60,819 bases of DNA from Bacteroidales bacterium (GTDB taxonomy: Bacteria; Bacteroidota; Bacteroidia; Bacteroidales; JAIOZK01). Where the stretch lies: positions 1 through 60,819 of the forward strand of contig JAIPBS010000024.1 of assembly GCA_021738625.1 (NCBI GenBank). Direction: 5' to 3'. The translations under genes were made by a program, and so were the position numbers. The notes below the pieces were generated by a model. It searched no databases and was not told the origin of the DNA. It saw nothing but the letters and a program-made list of their open reading frames with translations. How positions within the stretch are numbered: the first letter of the stretch is position 1; every line of letters begins with the position of its first letter. Positions 8,224 to 17,531 of the stretch are shown here, piece by piece.

Positions 8224-8691
8224 ATGAAAATAAAAATGAATCAAATTAAAATTATCTTAATAGCACTTCTAATAAGTTGTTCTTCAGTTGATGTATTAAC
8301 AACAGTTAAATTTAAGCCATTCAAGAATTCTAGTTCATTTTTCATTAAAATCCCAAAATCATATAAGGCACTAATGTTTGCCGCTGGTAATGAGTGGTAT
8401 GGCGAACAGTATTGGTATCCTGATTCATCTGTCATTTATATTTCGACCGGGCCATCTATGGATGAACTAAACTGGTCAAACCTTAAAAATAGTGGTTTAC
8501 ACGATAAATATTTAGCCAGGTTTTCTAATTATGATGATACTATCGTATTCCAGGGTGTTCAGAACGATGGTTTATATTGGAAAGCTATCCATATGGGAAG
8601 AATTGTATCTATTGGATATGCCAATGTTCCTCAAAAGAAAAAAGAATTGTTTGATGAAGCGCTCAAATCTTTTAATGGTGGAAGGAGATAG
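8224..8691 (+). CDS. Small predicted lipoprotein, unknown function
   Basis: 155 residues with an N-terminal hydrophobic stretch ending in a lipobox-like LLISC, so the mature protein would be lipid-anchored through that Cys. Two in-frame ATGs (8224 and 8236) are possible starts; the second gives a more compact signal peptide. The mature part is mixed alpha/beta with no motif that I recognise. Codon use is AT-rich, like the preceding MNT gene and unlike the MutS-like gene after it, so the two may have arrived together. Confidence 0.65.
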   Translation: MKIKMNQIKIILIALLISCSSVDVLTTVKFKPFKNSSSFFIKIPKSYKALMFAAGNEWYGEQYWYPDSSVIYISTGPSMDELNWSNLKNSGLHDKYLARFSNYDDTIVFQGVQNDGLYWKAIHMGRIVSIGYANVPQKKKELFDEALKSFNGGRR

Positions 8692-9030
8692 TTTCCATGA
8701 GTTATGCATATAAACATATTGGTTTTTCATATGACTTAAAACATTGTCTACTGCTTTTTCTACCCGGTTTCACCGGGGACTATTCAAGTTCATTCCCTCC
8801 GGGAATGCCTCTGGCTACCCCGGGTGATCAATCGCAATCAGGTACAGGTTTTTTTTGCAATTGAACGACCATTTTATTTTTGATCTCACTTTTCTGCTGC
8901 CGGGTGCTTTTGTTTTTTTTATCTGTGTTTATCTGAGTAATCTGTGGTTGAAAAACAACATTGTTTAAAATAAAGCGTATGTCTTTTCTTAATTTATCTT
9001 AAACAGACCTGAACCGGCCCCGATTCGGCT
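8692..9030. other. Intergenic region with clustered GC-rich hairpins
   Basis: No gene seen. Within 8762-8826 lie CCCGGT-ttc-ACCGGG (8763-8777), CATTCCC-tcc-GGGAATG (8791-8807) and a closing ACCCCGGGT, whose half can also pair with the first ACCCGG. The cluster looks like a compact repetitive element rather than a terminator, as no T run follows. Confidence 0.5.
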
Positions 9031-9038
9031 TACCTTTG
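9031..9038 (+). promoter_or_regulatory. -7 promoter box (TACCTTTG)
   Basis: Exact TAnnTTTG box 15 bp before the ATG at 9054. It overlaps the upstream in-frame TTG at 9036, which argues that the TTG is not the start codon. Confidence 0.6.
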
Positions 9039-9053
9039 CATCTGAATTTTACC

Positions 9054-10847
9054 ATGAATATCGAGTTTTACAAAAAACGCATTGCACACACGGAGGAAAA
9101 GATAAGCCGCTTGAAATCCTTATCTACCCGGCATAGCTGGCTGCGGCTGCTGGTGTTCCTTTCCTTGTTTGTGGTCTTTTATTTCGCCCTGTTGGCAAGT
9201 ATCTATCTGGCAATTCTTTGCACCATACTGCTGCTTGGCCTGTTTGTTTATCTTGTTGTTTTGCAAAGAAAAACAAAGGAAAAGGAAGAGCATTTAAAAA
9301 GACTCAAAACGATCAATGAAAATGAGATCCGCTTCCTGAATTATGATTATTCGGCTTTTGAAGACGGGAGTGAATTCATCGACAAGGAGCACCCCTATTC
9401 CGGAGATCTGGATATTTTCGGACCGGCATCTCTTTTCCAGGCCGTCAACCGCACTTCTTCTCCCGAAGGCAGGTCGCAGCTCGGCAATTTGCTTGGCAAC
9501 AAAAGAACAGAACAGCAAATTCTTGCGCTGCAGGAATCCGTAAAAGAGCTGTCCGGAAAAACCGACTGGCGCCATGAGATGCTGGCCGCCGGAAAAGCAA
9601 AAAAAGATCATCGGCTCACATCCGAAGAGATCAGAACATGGCTCGCGGAAAAAAACGAATTCCTTCACAAAAGAAATCTAAAGCTACTGGTAAGTTGGCT
9701 ACCCCCCATTACCTTACTGATGATCATCCTGTCCATCTTCGTTATCCCGGCAGGTTACCTGCTCATCATCCTCCTGCTCAATTACTGGATCAACCTCACG
9801 CATCTGAAAAAAATCAATCGCATTCACAACAAAACCTCCCGGCAGGTGAGCAATTTACAATCCTACTCATCCCTGCTGAAACTGATCGGGGAAAAGGAAT
9901 TTAAAAGCAGGCAGCTGAATGAGCTGAAGAAAGAAATTCATAGCAAAGGATTGCCGGCTTCGCGGCAACTCAAAAGATTAAGTTATCTGCTTTATAAGCT
10001 GGATTACAGGCTGAACATGCTTTTTGCCATCCCGCTCAACCTGCTGCTTTTCTGGGACCTCAAACAGGTGTTCACCCTCGAAAATTGGAAAACCCGACAT
10101 CACGAAGCTGTCCTGAAATGGTTTGATGTACTGGGTAAGTTTGAGGCCGTGAATTCGCTGGCCAACCTGCATTTCAACAGGCCCGAACTGGTATTCCCCA
10201 ACATCAGCGAGGATTGGTTTGATTTCGATGCAATTGAAGCGGGGCATCCGCTGATCCCTGCAGGGCAGAGGGTGGATAACGATTTTGAAATGAAAGGAGA
10301 AGGGAAGATGGCCATTGTTACCGGATCGAATATGTCGGGCAAAACCACCTTTTTGCGCACCATAGGCGTCAACCTGGTACTGGCCATGTCCGGTGCACCG
10401 GTTTGTGCAAGAAGCCTGACTTGCTCCCCTGCCCTCATCCTGACCAGTATGCGCATTATGGATTCACTTTCTGAAAACACCTCTTCTTTTTATGCGGAAC
10501 TCAAACGGCTTAAGTTCATTCTCGACCAGGCCAGAAAAGGAGAAAAAGCCGTTTTGCTGCTGGATGAGATCCTGAAGGGCACCAACTCCCGCGACCGCCA
10601 CAGCGGTTCGGAAGCTTTGCTACGGCAATTGACGCAATACAAATCCGTTGGCCTGCTCGCCACGCACGATTTGGAATTGTCGAAACTGGAAAAAGAAATC
10701 TCCGGCAAAATCGAGAATTACAATTTTGATGTTCAGATTGAAAATGAAGAGCTGTTTTTTGATTACAAGCTGCATCACGGAGTTTGTAAGAGTATGAATG
10801 CCACCATCCTGATGAAAAAGATCGGGATCGACATCAATAAGCAGTGA
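9054..10847 (+). CDS. Membrane-anchored MutS-related ATPase
   Basis: 597 residues from the ATG at 9054. The C-terminal third is a MutS-type ABC ATPase: Walker A GSNMSGKTT, Walker B VLLLDEILKGTNSRDR (the MutS signature) and a LATHDLEL switch. The N-terminal mismatch-recognition domain of MutS is absent. Instead there are two pairs of strong hydrophobic helices, near residues 28-70 (LVFLSLFVVFYFALL, LAILCTILLLGLFVYLVV) and 205-245 (LPPITLLMIILSIFVIP, YLLIILLLNYWI), plus a possible weaker one near 320. Related proteins are usually annotated as MutS homologues in Bacteroidota, but their job is unknown; a role in DNA mismatch repair should not be assumed. kdsA follows 55 bp later on the same strand. 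Confidence 0.8.
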   Translation: MNIEFYKKRIAHTEEKISRLKSLSTRHSWLRLLVFLSLFVVFYFALLASIYLAILCTILLLGLFVYLVVLQRKTKEKEEHLKRLKTINENEIRFLNYDYSAFEDGSEFIDKEHPYSGDLDIFGPASLFQAVNRTSSPEGRSQLGNLLGNKRTEQQILALQESVKELSGKTDWRHEMLAAGKAKKDHRLTSEEIRTWLAEKNEFLHKRNLKLLVSWLPPITLLMIILSIFVIPAGYLLIILLLNYWINLTHLKKINRIHNKTSRQVSNLQSYSSLLKLIGEKEFKSRQLNELKKEIHSKGLPASRQLKRLSYLLYKLDYRLNMLFAIPLNLLLFWDLKQVFTLENWKTRHHEAVLKWFDVLGKFEAVNSLANLHFNRPELVFPNISEDWFDFDAIEAGHPLIPAGQRVDNDFEMKGEGKMAIVTGSNMSGKTTFLRTIGVNLVLAMSGAPVCARSLTCSPALILTSMRIMDSLSENTSSFYAELKRLKFILDQARKGEKAVLLLDEILKGTNSRDRHSGSEALLRQLTQYKSVGLLATHDLELSKLEKEISGKIENYNFDVQIENEELFFDYKLHHGVCKSMNATILMKKIGIDINKQ

Positions 10848-10902
10848 ACCTTTTGCGTTGATAAATGCTGAAGATTGTATCTTAGCATAAAAATCAGATC
10901 AG

Positions 10903-11715
10903 ATGATTTCGACCATAAATAAAATTAAGCACGCGCAAACGCAAAACTTTTTCCTGATCGCCGGACCCTGCGTGATCGAGAATGATGAAAATCCTTTCGA
11001 GATCGCCGGGAAGATCAGCGAGATCAGCAATGCGTTGGAAATCCCTTACATTTTTAAGGCGTCCTATAAAAAGGCCAATCGTTCCAAACTGGATTCCTTC
11101 ACTGGGATCGGCGATCAGCGGGCGCTGGACATCATCCGGCAGGTGGGCAAGGAATTCGATCTGCCCACCCTCACCGACGTCCATACGGAACGGGAAGTGG
11201 AAATGGCCGCCGAATATGCTGATGTATTGCAGATCCCGGCTTTTCTTTGCCGGCAAACCGAATTGCTGATCGCGGCAGGAAAAACGGGCAAGGCAGTCAA
11301 CATCAAGAAAGGGCAGTTTCTATCGGGAGAGATGATGAAATTTGCCGTGGATAAGGTCACATCAACAGGAAACCAAAAGATAATGGTCACCGACCGCGGT
11401 AATAGTTTCGGGTACAGCGACCTGGTAGTTGATTACAGGAATATTCATCAGATGAAGCGATTCGGCTTTCCGGTGGTGCTTGATATCACGCACTCGCTTC
11501 AACAGCCCAATCAGGCGTCCGGCATAACGGGCGGGCAACCCGAACTGATCGAAACCATCGCCAAAGCCGGAATTGCAGCAGGCGTTGACGGCATTTTCAT
11601 TGAAACCCATCCCGATCCGGCAAAAGCCAAATCCGACGGGGCCAATATGCTCAGGCTGGAACTGCTGGAAGATTTGCTAAAAAAGTTGTTGAAAATCAGG
11701 AAGGCAATTTTATAG
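10903..11715 (+). CDS. kdsA: 3-deoxy-8-phosphooctulonate (Kdo-8-P) synthase
   Basis: 270 residues, the usual length. The enzyme condenses phosphoenolpyruvate with arabinose 5-phosphate to give Kdo-8-phosphate, the first committed step towards Kdo of the lipid A inner core. Diagnostic segments: FLIAGPCVIEN, YKKANRSKLDSFTGIG, VNIKKGQFLSG, VTDRGNSFGYSDLVVDYR and the late HPDPAKAKSDG. C23 in AGPCVIE and the Asp of KSDG correspond to metal ligands of the metal-dependent class (Aquifex type) rather than the metal-independent E. coli type. The gene lies 55 bp after the MutS-like gene without a box of its own, so the two may be cotranscribed. Confidence 0.95.
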   Translation: MISTINKIKHAQTQNFFLIAGPCVIENDENPFEIAGKISEISNALEIPYIFKASYKKANRSKLDSFTGIGDQRALDIIRQVGKEFDLPTLTDVHTEREVEMAAEYADVLQIPAFLCRQTELLIAAGKTGKAVNIKKGQFLSGEMMKFAVDKVTSTGNQKIMVTDRGNSFGYSDLVVDYRNIHQMKRFGFPVVLDITHSLQQPNQASGITGGQPELIETIAKAGIAAGVDGIFIETHPDPAKAKSDGANMLRLELLEDLLKKLLKIRKAIL

Positions 11716-11874
11716 CGTTTGCTCATCAAACCAACTTACAAGTTAAGTCCAACAGATATCTCGCTTCGCTCGATATGACACGATGGTTTTTTAATGATGG
11801 ATTGGCGGGATGACGCGCAAAACGAGATATCCAATTGTAATTTCTAACTGACCTTGACAATTTGGTGAAAACCC

Positions 11875-13032
11875 TTATTTAACCTCAATATTCATTTTTT
11901 TCACCCCACCCGTTTCGGGGTAGAATTCGATGCCCGGCTCATAAACCGGAGCATAGGTAACCAATCCGAGTTGGCTGATCTGCAAATTGCTTTTGAACAA
12001 ACCTTCGCCCCGATAAACAAGCTTAAGGTCGGCAAATTCAGGGATCCGGTAATAAATGCTGTTGCCCAGGGGATTTTGTTTATTCTTGCTTTGCACAAAG
12101 GCGGCTATCTTTTCACTGCTTCCGGTGGGAATGATCTCGACCGACACATTTTCACCGCCCGACTGCCCTGCAGGGATCACCCCTCTTGAAGAAGAAAACC
12201 TGAACAACACAGCTGTGGTTTCTTTTTTATCAGGAACAAAAATGTAGGAATGCCTGTAAACGGTGGTGATTGTAACACCGGTGAAAAGGGATAAGTATTC
12301 CTTCTCAAGCCTTTGCAGCTGCTCATCCATGTATTTGATGCTTTCACCGTAATTTACCTCCTGGTAACCGCTGATCAGTAGAAAACGATTTTCCCTGATC
12401 CTCTCCAGAAAATCAACCGCATCACGAGCTTTCTGACGAACGGCTTTTTGCGCCCAGGAAGTCTTATAAAACTCTTTTTCTATGGTCAGGGTGTCGATGG
12501 TGATCTTCCTGAGCATGGTATCCACCTTTTCATAAAGGTTGCTTTCGGCCACATAACGGAAATAACTGTAGTCATCCGTTCCGCTAAGATCCTGTGGAAA
12601 CGTTACATTTTGAGAAGCAGGTGTTTCGCCTGTTGTGTTGAAACCCGTGATCATTCCGGCCTCCGATAAAGAAAGCAACAATTGCCTTTCTTCCTTAAGG
12701 GCTTTTTCTCCGTATTCAACAAAGTAAAACTGTTCGGGATCGGGCCGCGCAAAGTCTTCCAGGATAACATCCCGGATCGAAAACTCAACGCTTCCCGAAT
12801 AGGGCACATCCTCCAGTCCGAGCATTTCTTCAGCAAATTCATGATAAGGACCGGGAACCGCTTCCGTTTTCACAACCGTAACATCAAACTTCAAATAAGT
12901 TTTCGGAAGTGCGTAATAAACACCCGGGACTGTTGACTGGGCTGCACGGTCTTCCACGTGCACCACCCTGATCTGGGCAAATGAAGGGAGCAACAGAAAA
13001 ACACCCAACAGTGCTAACAACTGTTTATACAT
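11875..13032 (-). CDS. DUF4831 family exported protein
   Basis: 385 residues with a signal peptide (LLALLGVFLLLPSFAQ). The opening of the mature part, PGVYYALPKTYLKFDVTVVK followed by GPYHEFAEEMLGLEDV, matches my recollection of the Bacteroidota DUF4831 family, of unknown function. No catalytic motif is visible; mixed beta strands suggest a periplasmic or outer-membrane-associated protein. It stands 60 bp after the glutamine synthetase gene on the same strand and may be transcribed with it. Confidence 0.75.
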   Translation of the reverse strand: MYKQLLALLGVFLLLPSFAQIRVVHVEDRAAQSTVPGVYYALPKTYLKFDVTVVKTEAVPGPYHEFAEEMLGLEDVPYSGSVEFSIRDVILEDFARPDPEQFYFVEYGEKALKEERQLLLSLSEAGMITGFNTTGETPASQNVTFPQDLSGTDDYSYFRYVAESNLYEKVDTMLRKITIDTLTIEKEFYKTSWAQKAVRQKARDAVDFLERIRENRFLLISGYQEVNYGESIKYMDEQLQRLEKEYLSLFTGVTITTVYRHSYIFVPDKKETTAVLFRFSSSRGVIPAGQSGGENVSVEIIPTGSSEKIAAFVQSKNKQNPLGNSIYYRIPEFADLKLVYRGEGLFKSNLQISQLGLVTYAPVYEPGIEFYPETGGVKKMNIEVK

Positions 13033-13091
13033 AACGAATCAAGCTTTTAATTTTCCTTGGATTTACATTTAACGTAAAACCATCGAAAGTG

Positions 13092-15275
13092 TTACCTCAG
13101 GAAGAGCAATTCGCGGTATTTGGGCAAAGGCCATAGCTTGTCGTCAACCATCAGCTCCAACTTGTCCACGTGGCGGCGGATAACCTCCAAATACGGCAGT
13201 ACTTTTCCCCTATAAGCAAAAGCCTTCTCCTCTGCATCTTCCAGGCGATTTGCAAGCTTGCGTTCCTCTTTCATCAGGTTCACATTGGTTACGATCTCGC
13301 TGATGTGTTCCGAAATCTTCTTGATGCTGGTTACCTGGTTGCGTGAGAGCTTAACATAGGTTTTATTGTCGAGTACTTCTTTAAGCCCTCTCGCATTTTC
13401 GATCAGGATATTCTGATATTTAATGGCAACCGGAAGAATATGATTGGTGGCCAGGTCGCCAATCACCCTCGATTCGATCTGTATCTGCTTGGTATAATTT
13501 TCAATGTAAGTATTGAAGCGGGCTTTCAATTCACGCTCGCTTAGTACATTGTTTTCAGCAAATAGTTGAATTGTTGAAGGCAGGAGATAGGCTTTCAAAG
13601 CCTCCGGTACAGAAGTTACATTTGACAATCCGCGTTTGGCTGCCTCTTTCACCCATTCCTCCGAATAGTTATTTCCCTCAAAACGGATATCCCGCGATTC
13701 CATAATATAGCGTTTGACCACTTTCAGGATGGCTTCATTCTTACGCACCTTTTTGCCGATTAGTTCATCCACATCCTTTTTGAATTTTTTCAGCTGATCA
13801 ACCAACATCAGGTTCAAAATAATCATGGGATTGGAACAGGTAGCGGAGGACCCCACTGCTCTGAATTCAAACTTATTTCCCGTAAAGGCAAAAGGCGAAG
13901 TACGGTTCCGGTCGGTATTGTCCGGCAAGATTTCAGGGATTTTGGGGATACTGATGTTCAAACCGTTTTCATTCCCTGCATTCACCACACCTTTCTTTTC
14001 GATCTCATCCAGGGTTTTGCTGAGTTGCGAACCGATAAAAACCGAAATGATGGCCGGAGGGGCTTCATTGCCACCCAGTCGGTGTTCGTTACCGGAGTTC
14101 ATGATACTGGCGGCCAGCAAGCCGTCGTATTCGCGAATGGATTTGAGGATATTGACCATAAAGGTCAGAAAACGGAGATTCGACTTTTTGTCCTTGCCCG
14201 GCGACAATAAATTGTCGCCCTTATCGGTCTGTAACGACCAGTTGTTGTGCTTGCCCGAGCCGTTAACTTTAGCAAAAGGCTTTTCGTGGAGCAGTACCAT
14301 AAAATCATGGTTGCGGGCCACACGTTTCAGCAGGTGCATCAATAACTGGTTGTGGTCAACGGCCAAATTGGCTTCCTCATAAACGGGAGCGCATTCAAAC
14401 TGGTTGGGCGCCACCTCGTTGTGGCGTGTTTTTATGGGGATGCCCAGGCGATAGGCTTCATATTCAAAATCCTTCATAAAATCCATCACACGCTCCTGTA
14501 TAGTCCCAAAATAATGATCGGAAAGCTGCTGATCCTTTGCCGATGCATGACCAAAAACGGTCCTGCCCGTTAGCACCAGGTCGGGGCGGGCGGCATACAA
14601 GGCGGCGTCCACCAAAAAGTATTCTTGTTCCCAGCCGAGGGTGGCGTTTACCTTTTTCACATCCTTATCAAAATATTTGCAAACATCTACTGCAGCCCGG
14701 TCAACGGCGTTCAGGGCCTTGAGCAAAGGCGTTTTGTAATCCAGGGCCTCGCCGGTATAAGACACAAAAATGGTGGGGATGCACAAAGTCCGGTCGATGA
14801 TAAATGCAGGAGAGGTCGGATCCCAGGCGGTATATCCGCGTGCTTCAAAAGTATTCCTGATGCCGCCGCTGGGGAAGCTGGACGCATCGGGTTCCTGCTG
14901 CACCAACTGGTCGCCGCTGAAATTCTCGATGGCCCTCCCATCCTCTGTGATGATGTCGATGAATGCGTCGTGCTTTTCGGCCGTGGCGCCTGTTAAAGGA
15001 TGGAACCAATGGGTATAATGAACCGCTCCTTTTGAAGTGGCCCAGGATTTCATGGCCGAAGCCACCTGGTCGGCGATCTTTCTGTCGATCTGCATGCCCT
15101 GGTCGATGGCGCTGATCACCATCTTATATGCGTCTTCCGAAAGGAATTCCCGCATGGCCTTGCGGCCGAAAGTCATCTCCCCGAAAAAATCCGAAACCCT
15201 GTCGCTGGGTGGATCAACTTTAACTGATTTGCGTGAAAGCGTGATCTTTAATGCATCAAACCTGAAGTTCTCCAT
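13092..15275 (-). CDS. glnN: Glutamine synthetase type III
   Basis: 727 residues, matching the long GSIII class (about 700-730) and not the 450-470 residue GSI. It makes glutamine from glutamate, ammonia and ATP. Diagnostic stretches are the N-terminal FFGEMTFGRKAMREFL, the HYTHWFHPLTGATAEKHDAF block, FASFPSGG-like QEPDASSFPSGG, LGWEQEYFLVD with its metal-binding glutamates, TRHNEVAPNQFE and VNGSGKHNNWSL. The start is supported by the promoter box at 15319-15326, giving a leader of roughly 40 nt. As GSIII is often the main ammonia-assimilating form in Bacteroidota, it is likely nitrogen regulated, though I see no operator. Confidence 0.95.
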   Translation of the reverse strand: MENFRFDALKITLSRKSVKVDPPSDRVSDFFGEMTFGRKAMREFLSEDAYKMVISAIDQGMQIDRKIADQVASAMKSWATSKGAVHYTHWFHPLTGATAEKHDAFIDIITEDGRAIENFSGDQLVQQEPDASSFPSGGIRNTFEARGYTAWDPTSPAFIIDRTLCIPTIFVSYTGEALDYKTPLLKALNAVDRAAVDVCKYFDKDVKKVNATLGWEQEYFLVDAALYAARPDLVLTGRTVFGHASAKDQQLSDHYFGTIQERVMDFMKDFEYEAYRLGIPIKTRHNEVAPNQFECAPVYEEANLAVDHNQLLMHLLKRVARNHDFMVLLHEKPFAKVNGSGKHNNWSLQTDKGDNLLSPGKDKKSNLRFLTFMVNILKSIREYDGLLAASIMNSGNEHRLGGNEAPPAIISVFIGSQLSKTLDEIEKKGVVNAGNENGLNISIPKIPEILPDNTDRNRTSPFAFTGNKFEFRAVGSSATCSNPMIILNLMLVDQLKKFKKDVDELIGKKVRKNEAILKVVKRYIMESRDIRFEGNNYSEEWVKEAAKRGLSNVTSVPEALKAYLLPSTIQLFAENNVLSERELKARFNTYIENYTKQIQIESRVIGDLATNHILPVAIKYQNILIENARGLKEVLDNKTYVKLSRNQVTSIKKISEHISEIVTNVNLMKEERKLANRLEDAEEKAFAYRGKVLPYLEVIRRHVDKLELMVDDKLWPLPKYRELLFLR

Positions 15276-15318
15276 AAGCTGTTTTTTGTTTACCGGTGAA
15301 GGTTATTTGGAAAGATTC

Positions 15319-15326
15319 CAAATATA
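15319..15326 (-). promoter_or_regulatory. -7 promoter box for glnN (TATATTTG)
   Basis: Exact TAnnTTTG box on the minus strand, 43 bp upstream of the glnN ATG. Confidence 0.6.
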
Positions 15327-15352
15327 CAACTATTTCGATGTGAAGATAAATG

Positions 15353-16804
15353 TTATCGTTGTTTTTTTATCAACAATACACAACCGATGAATGTTAATAA
15401 GCCATTGATCAACAGCAGCTCATAACCTACCTTGTATCCTTCCCACCAGCTTTCGAGTCCGATCTTCAACAGCCAGGTGAGTAAAGGGGATAAAATCGCC
15501 ACCAGGGGTATGAGTCTGTCTTTCACCTTAAACCGGGTAAACAATCCGAAGGCAAACAACCCCAGTAAGGGCCCATAGGTATAACCGGCAGCGGTAAACA
15601 AGCTGGAGATCACCGCTTCGTCATTGATCAACCTGAACAGTACGATCACGATGATCAGCACCACCGCGATGGAAAAATGAACCTTGTAACGCAGTCTGAT
15701 CTTTTCTTTCTCGCTGAGATCATCCCTTTTTTCTATTCTCAGTAAATCTACTGTAAAGGATGTGGTAAGCGCCGTAAGCGCACTGTCGGCGCTGGAATAA
15801 GCCGCCGAGATCAAACCGATGATAAAGACGATGCCCGCCACCGGTCCCAGGTATTCTAAAGCAATGGTGGGGAAGATTTGATCAGACATATCCGGCAGGG
15901 AAATATTCATGTTTGAAGCATAGATCAGCAAGGCAGCTCCAAGAAACAAGAACATCAGGTTCACGATGATGAGCACAATGCTGAGGGTCATCATATTTTT
16001 TTGTGAATCGCCAAGGGTTTTGCAACTCAGGTTTTTCTGCATCATATCCTGGTCCAGACCGGTCATAACGATGGTGATAAAGGCCCCGCTCAGGAACTGT
16101 TTCAGGAAAAACTTGGAATGATTGACGTCTGTGAAAACGATCTTCGAGAGAGAGCTGTCGGCTACCGTGCTGATCATCTCCCCCAGAGAAACATCCAGGT
16201 GATTGAGGATGATGGTAATGGACAGGATCACGGCCAGCAGCATAAAGGTGGTTTGAAGGGTATCGGTCCACACGATGGTCCTGATCCCGCCTTTGAATGT
16301 GTAAAAGTTGATCAGGATCATGAAGATGGTCACGGTCAGCCCGAAGGGTATGCCCCACTGACCGAACACAAAATACTGCAGCACGCTCACCATAAGGAAC
16401 ATTCTGAATGAGGCCCCGATGATCCTGGAAACCAGAAAATAAAACGCTCCGGTTTTGTAGGAAGATATCCCGAAACGCTGCTCCAGGTAGCCATAGATGG
16501 AGGTCAGGCGCAATTTGTAATAGAGGGGCAATAGGATGAGAGAGATCACCGCGTAGCCCAGCACATAGCCGAATACGATCATCATATAGCTGAAGGCCGT
16601 ATCCCCCACCCATCCGGGAACGGAAATAAAGGTCACCCCCGACAGGCTGGCCCCGATCATGCCGTATGCCACCACAAACCAGGGCGACAGCCTGTTGCCC
16701 AGGAAAAAGGTTTCATTGGTAGCCTTGCGGGAAGTGATAAACGCTATCACAAACAACAAAGCCGAATAGGCCAAAAAAACCGTCAGTATGGATGATGGTG
16801 ACAC
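15353..16804 (-). CDS. Sodium:solute symporter (SSS family)
   Basis: 483 residues, almost wholly hydrophobic, with about 13 membrane helices, as in the SSS family. Recognisable blocks: the early TFFLGNRLSPWFVVAYGMIGASLSG, YLEQRFG after helix 3, GGIRTIVWTDTLQ in the middle, and the AAYSSADSALTALTTSFTVDL block late. The transported solute cannot be told. The start is a GTG at 16802-16804; no in-frame ATG precedes the first helix, and a promoter box at 16821-16828 lies only 16 bp further up. glnN is downstream (78 bp) but has its own promoter. Confidence 0.9.
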   Translation of the reverse strand: MSPSSILTVFLAYSALLFVIAFITSRKATNETFFLGNRLSPWFVVAYGMIGASLSGVTFISVPGWVGDTAFSYMMIVFGYVLGYAVISLILLPLYYKLRLTSIYGYLEQRFGISSYKTGAFYFLVSRIIGASFRMFLMVSVLQYFVFGQWGIPFGLTVTIFMILINFYTFKGGIRTIVWTDTLQTTFMLLAVILSITIILNHLDVSLGEMISTVADSSLSKIVFTDVNHSKFFLKQFLSGAFITIVMTGLDQDMMQKNLSCKTLGDSQKNMMTLSIVLIIVNLMFLFLGAALLIYASNMNISLPDMSDQIFPTIALEYLGPVAGIVFIIGLISAAYSSADSALTALTTSFTVDLLRIEKRDDLSEKEKIRLRYKVHFSIAVVLIIVIVLFRLINDEAVISSLFTAAGYTYGPLLGLFAFGLFTRFKVKDRLIPLVAILSPLLTWLLKIGLESWWEGYKVGYELLLINGLLTFIGCVLLIKKQR

Positions 16805-16820
16805 CTTTCAAATTTTTGGG

Positions 16821-16828
16821 CAAAGGTA
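16821..16828 (-). promoter_or_regulatory. -7 promoter box for the SSS symporter (TACCTTTG)
   Basis: Exact TAnnTTTG box on the minus strand, 16 bp before the GTG start; the leader would be about 10 nt. Confidence 0.55.
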
Positions 16829-16904
16829 ATTTTTTTAAGAAAGACGGGAAGGGTTGGATGGAGGATTGGGTGCATGGAGGATTGGTTGGGTGTTCGATTG
16901 CTCA

Positions 16905-17073
16905 ATTGCTTCATTGTTTGGTTGTTTTGAACCACATAAGGTACATATGAGCAGATAAGAATTTGATTTAATCGTAATTGATTGGGGATGTTTAATATGA
17001 ACAAGGAACATCCGAACAAGGAACAAGTAACAAGGAATTAAGCAGTGCAACCAAAATTCGTTGTTCATTGTTT
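16905..17073 (+). repeat. Intergenic repeat R2, copy 1
   Basis: About 165 bp. Landmarks in order: ATTGCTTCATTGTTTGG, TTGAACCACATAAG, GTTTAATATGAACAAGG, ACATCCGAACAAGGAACAAG, GAATTAAGCAGTGCA and TTGTTCATTGTTT. The same landmarks in the same order recur at 17844 and 18045, with the middle section more diverged here. It lies just downstream of the toxin gene of the PIN pair. Ahead of it, 16840-16920, are degenerate TGGAGGATTGG units. Confidence 0.8.
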
Positions 17074-17144
17074 ACAAATCTCAGTTGCTTGGTTCATGAG
17101 TATATAAAAAGCTGGTTTTGGATTGCGGTGTTTTTCCCGAATGA

Positions 17145-17531
17145 CTAATTCCAAATACACTTAATGCCATATTTATTGAATTCAGAATCCTTTGTCACCA
17201 CCGTGAGATTTTCAACAATGGCTTGTGCAATAATGATTCTATCAAATGGATCAGCATGATGAAAGTCCAAATCTGCGTTTTGAAGCACGTGTTCAGTCGT
17301 GATTGGTAATAACTCAAATCCGGACTGGTCAATGGTTTGAAAAACAGTTCTCAAATCAGTCTTCAGCGTCAATCTGCCTATACTTGATTTAATACCAATC
17401 TCCCAATAAGAGGCAATACTAACAAAACAATTATTTGAAGGTGGTTCAATTAATTTTCGCACTTGTATCGGCAAATTCTCACTTACACTTATAAACCAGA
17501 TTATTGCGTGTGTATCAATAAGTAAATTCAT
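17145..17531 (-). CDS. PIN-domain ribonuclease toxin (VapC-like)
   Basis: 128 residues, a full-length PIN toxin. The acidic active site is complete: D6 in LLIDTHAIIW, E44 in SYWEIGIK, D94/D97 in HADPFDRIIIAQA and D115 in TKDSEF. Such toxins cleave RNA, often specific tRNA or rRNA sites, when the antitoxin is lost. Its ATG overlaps the stop of the antitoxin gene by four bases (ATGA), the usual coupled arrangement. Repeat R2 copies lie on both sides of the pair. Confidence 0.9.
   Translation of the reverse strand: MNLLIDTHAIIWFISVSENLPIQVRKLIEPPSNNCFVSIASYWEIGIKSSIGRLTLKTDLRTVFQTIDQSGFELLPITTEHVLQNADLDFHHADPFDRIIIAQAIVENLTVVTKDSEFNKYGIKCIWN

Noticed and set aside
9036..9053. TTG start six codons before the MutS-like ATG
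   Set aside because: The TTG is inside an exact -7 promoter box, so it would not be transcribed.
13825..14382. 185-codon frame opposite glutamine synthetase
   Set aside because: Antisense to a conserved core enzyme; no domain.
16783..17068. Overlapping short minus-strand frames in the symporter upstream region
   Set aside because: They run through repeat R2 and a promoter box and share no phase with the other R2 copies.
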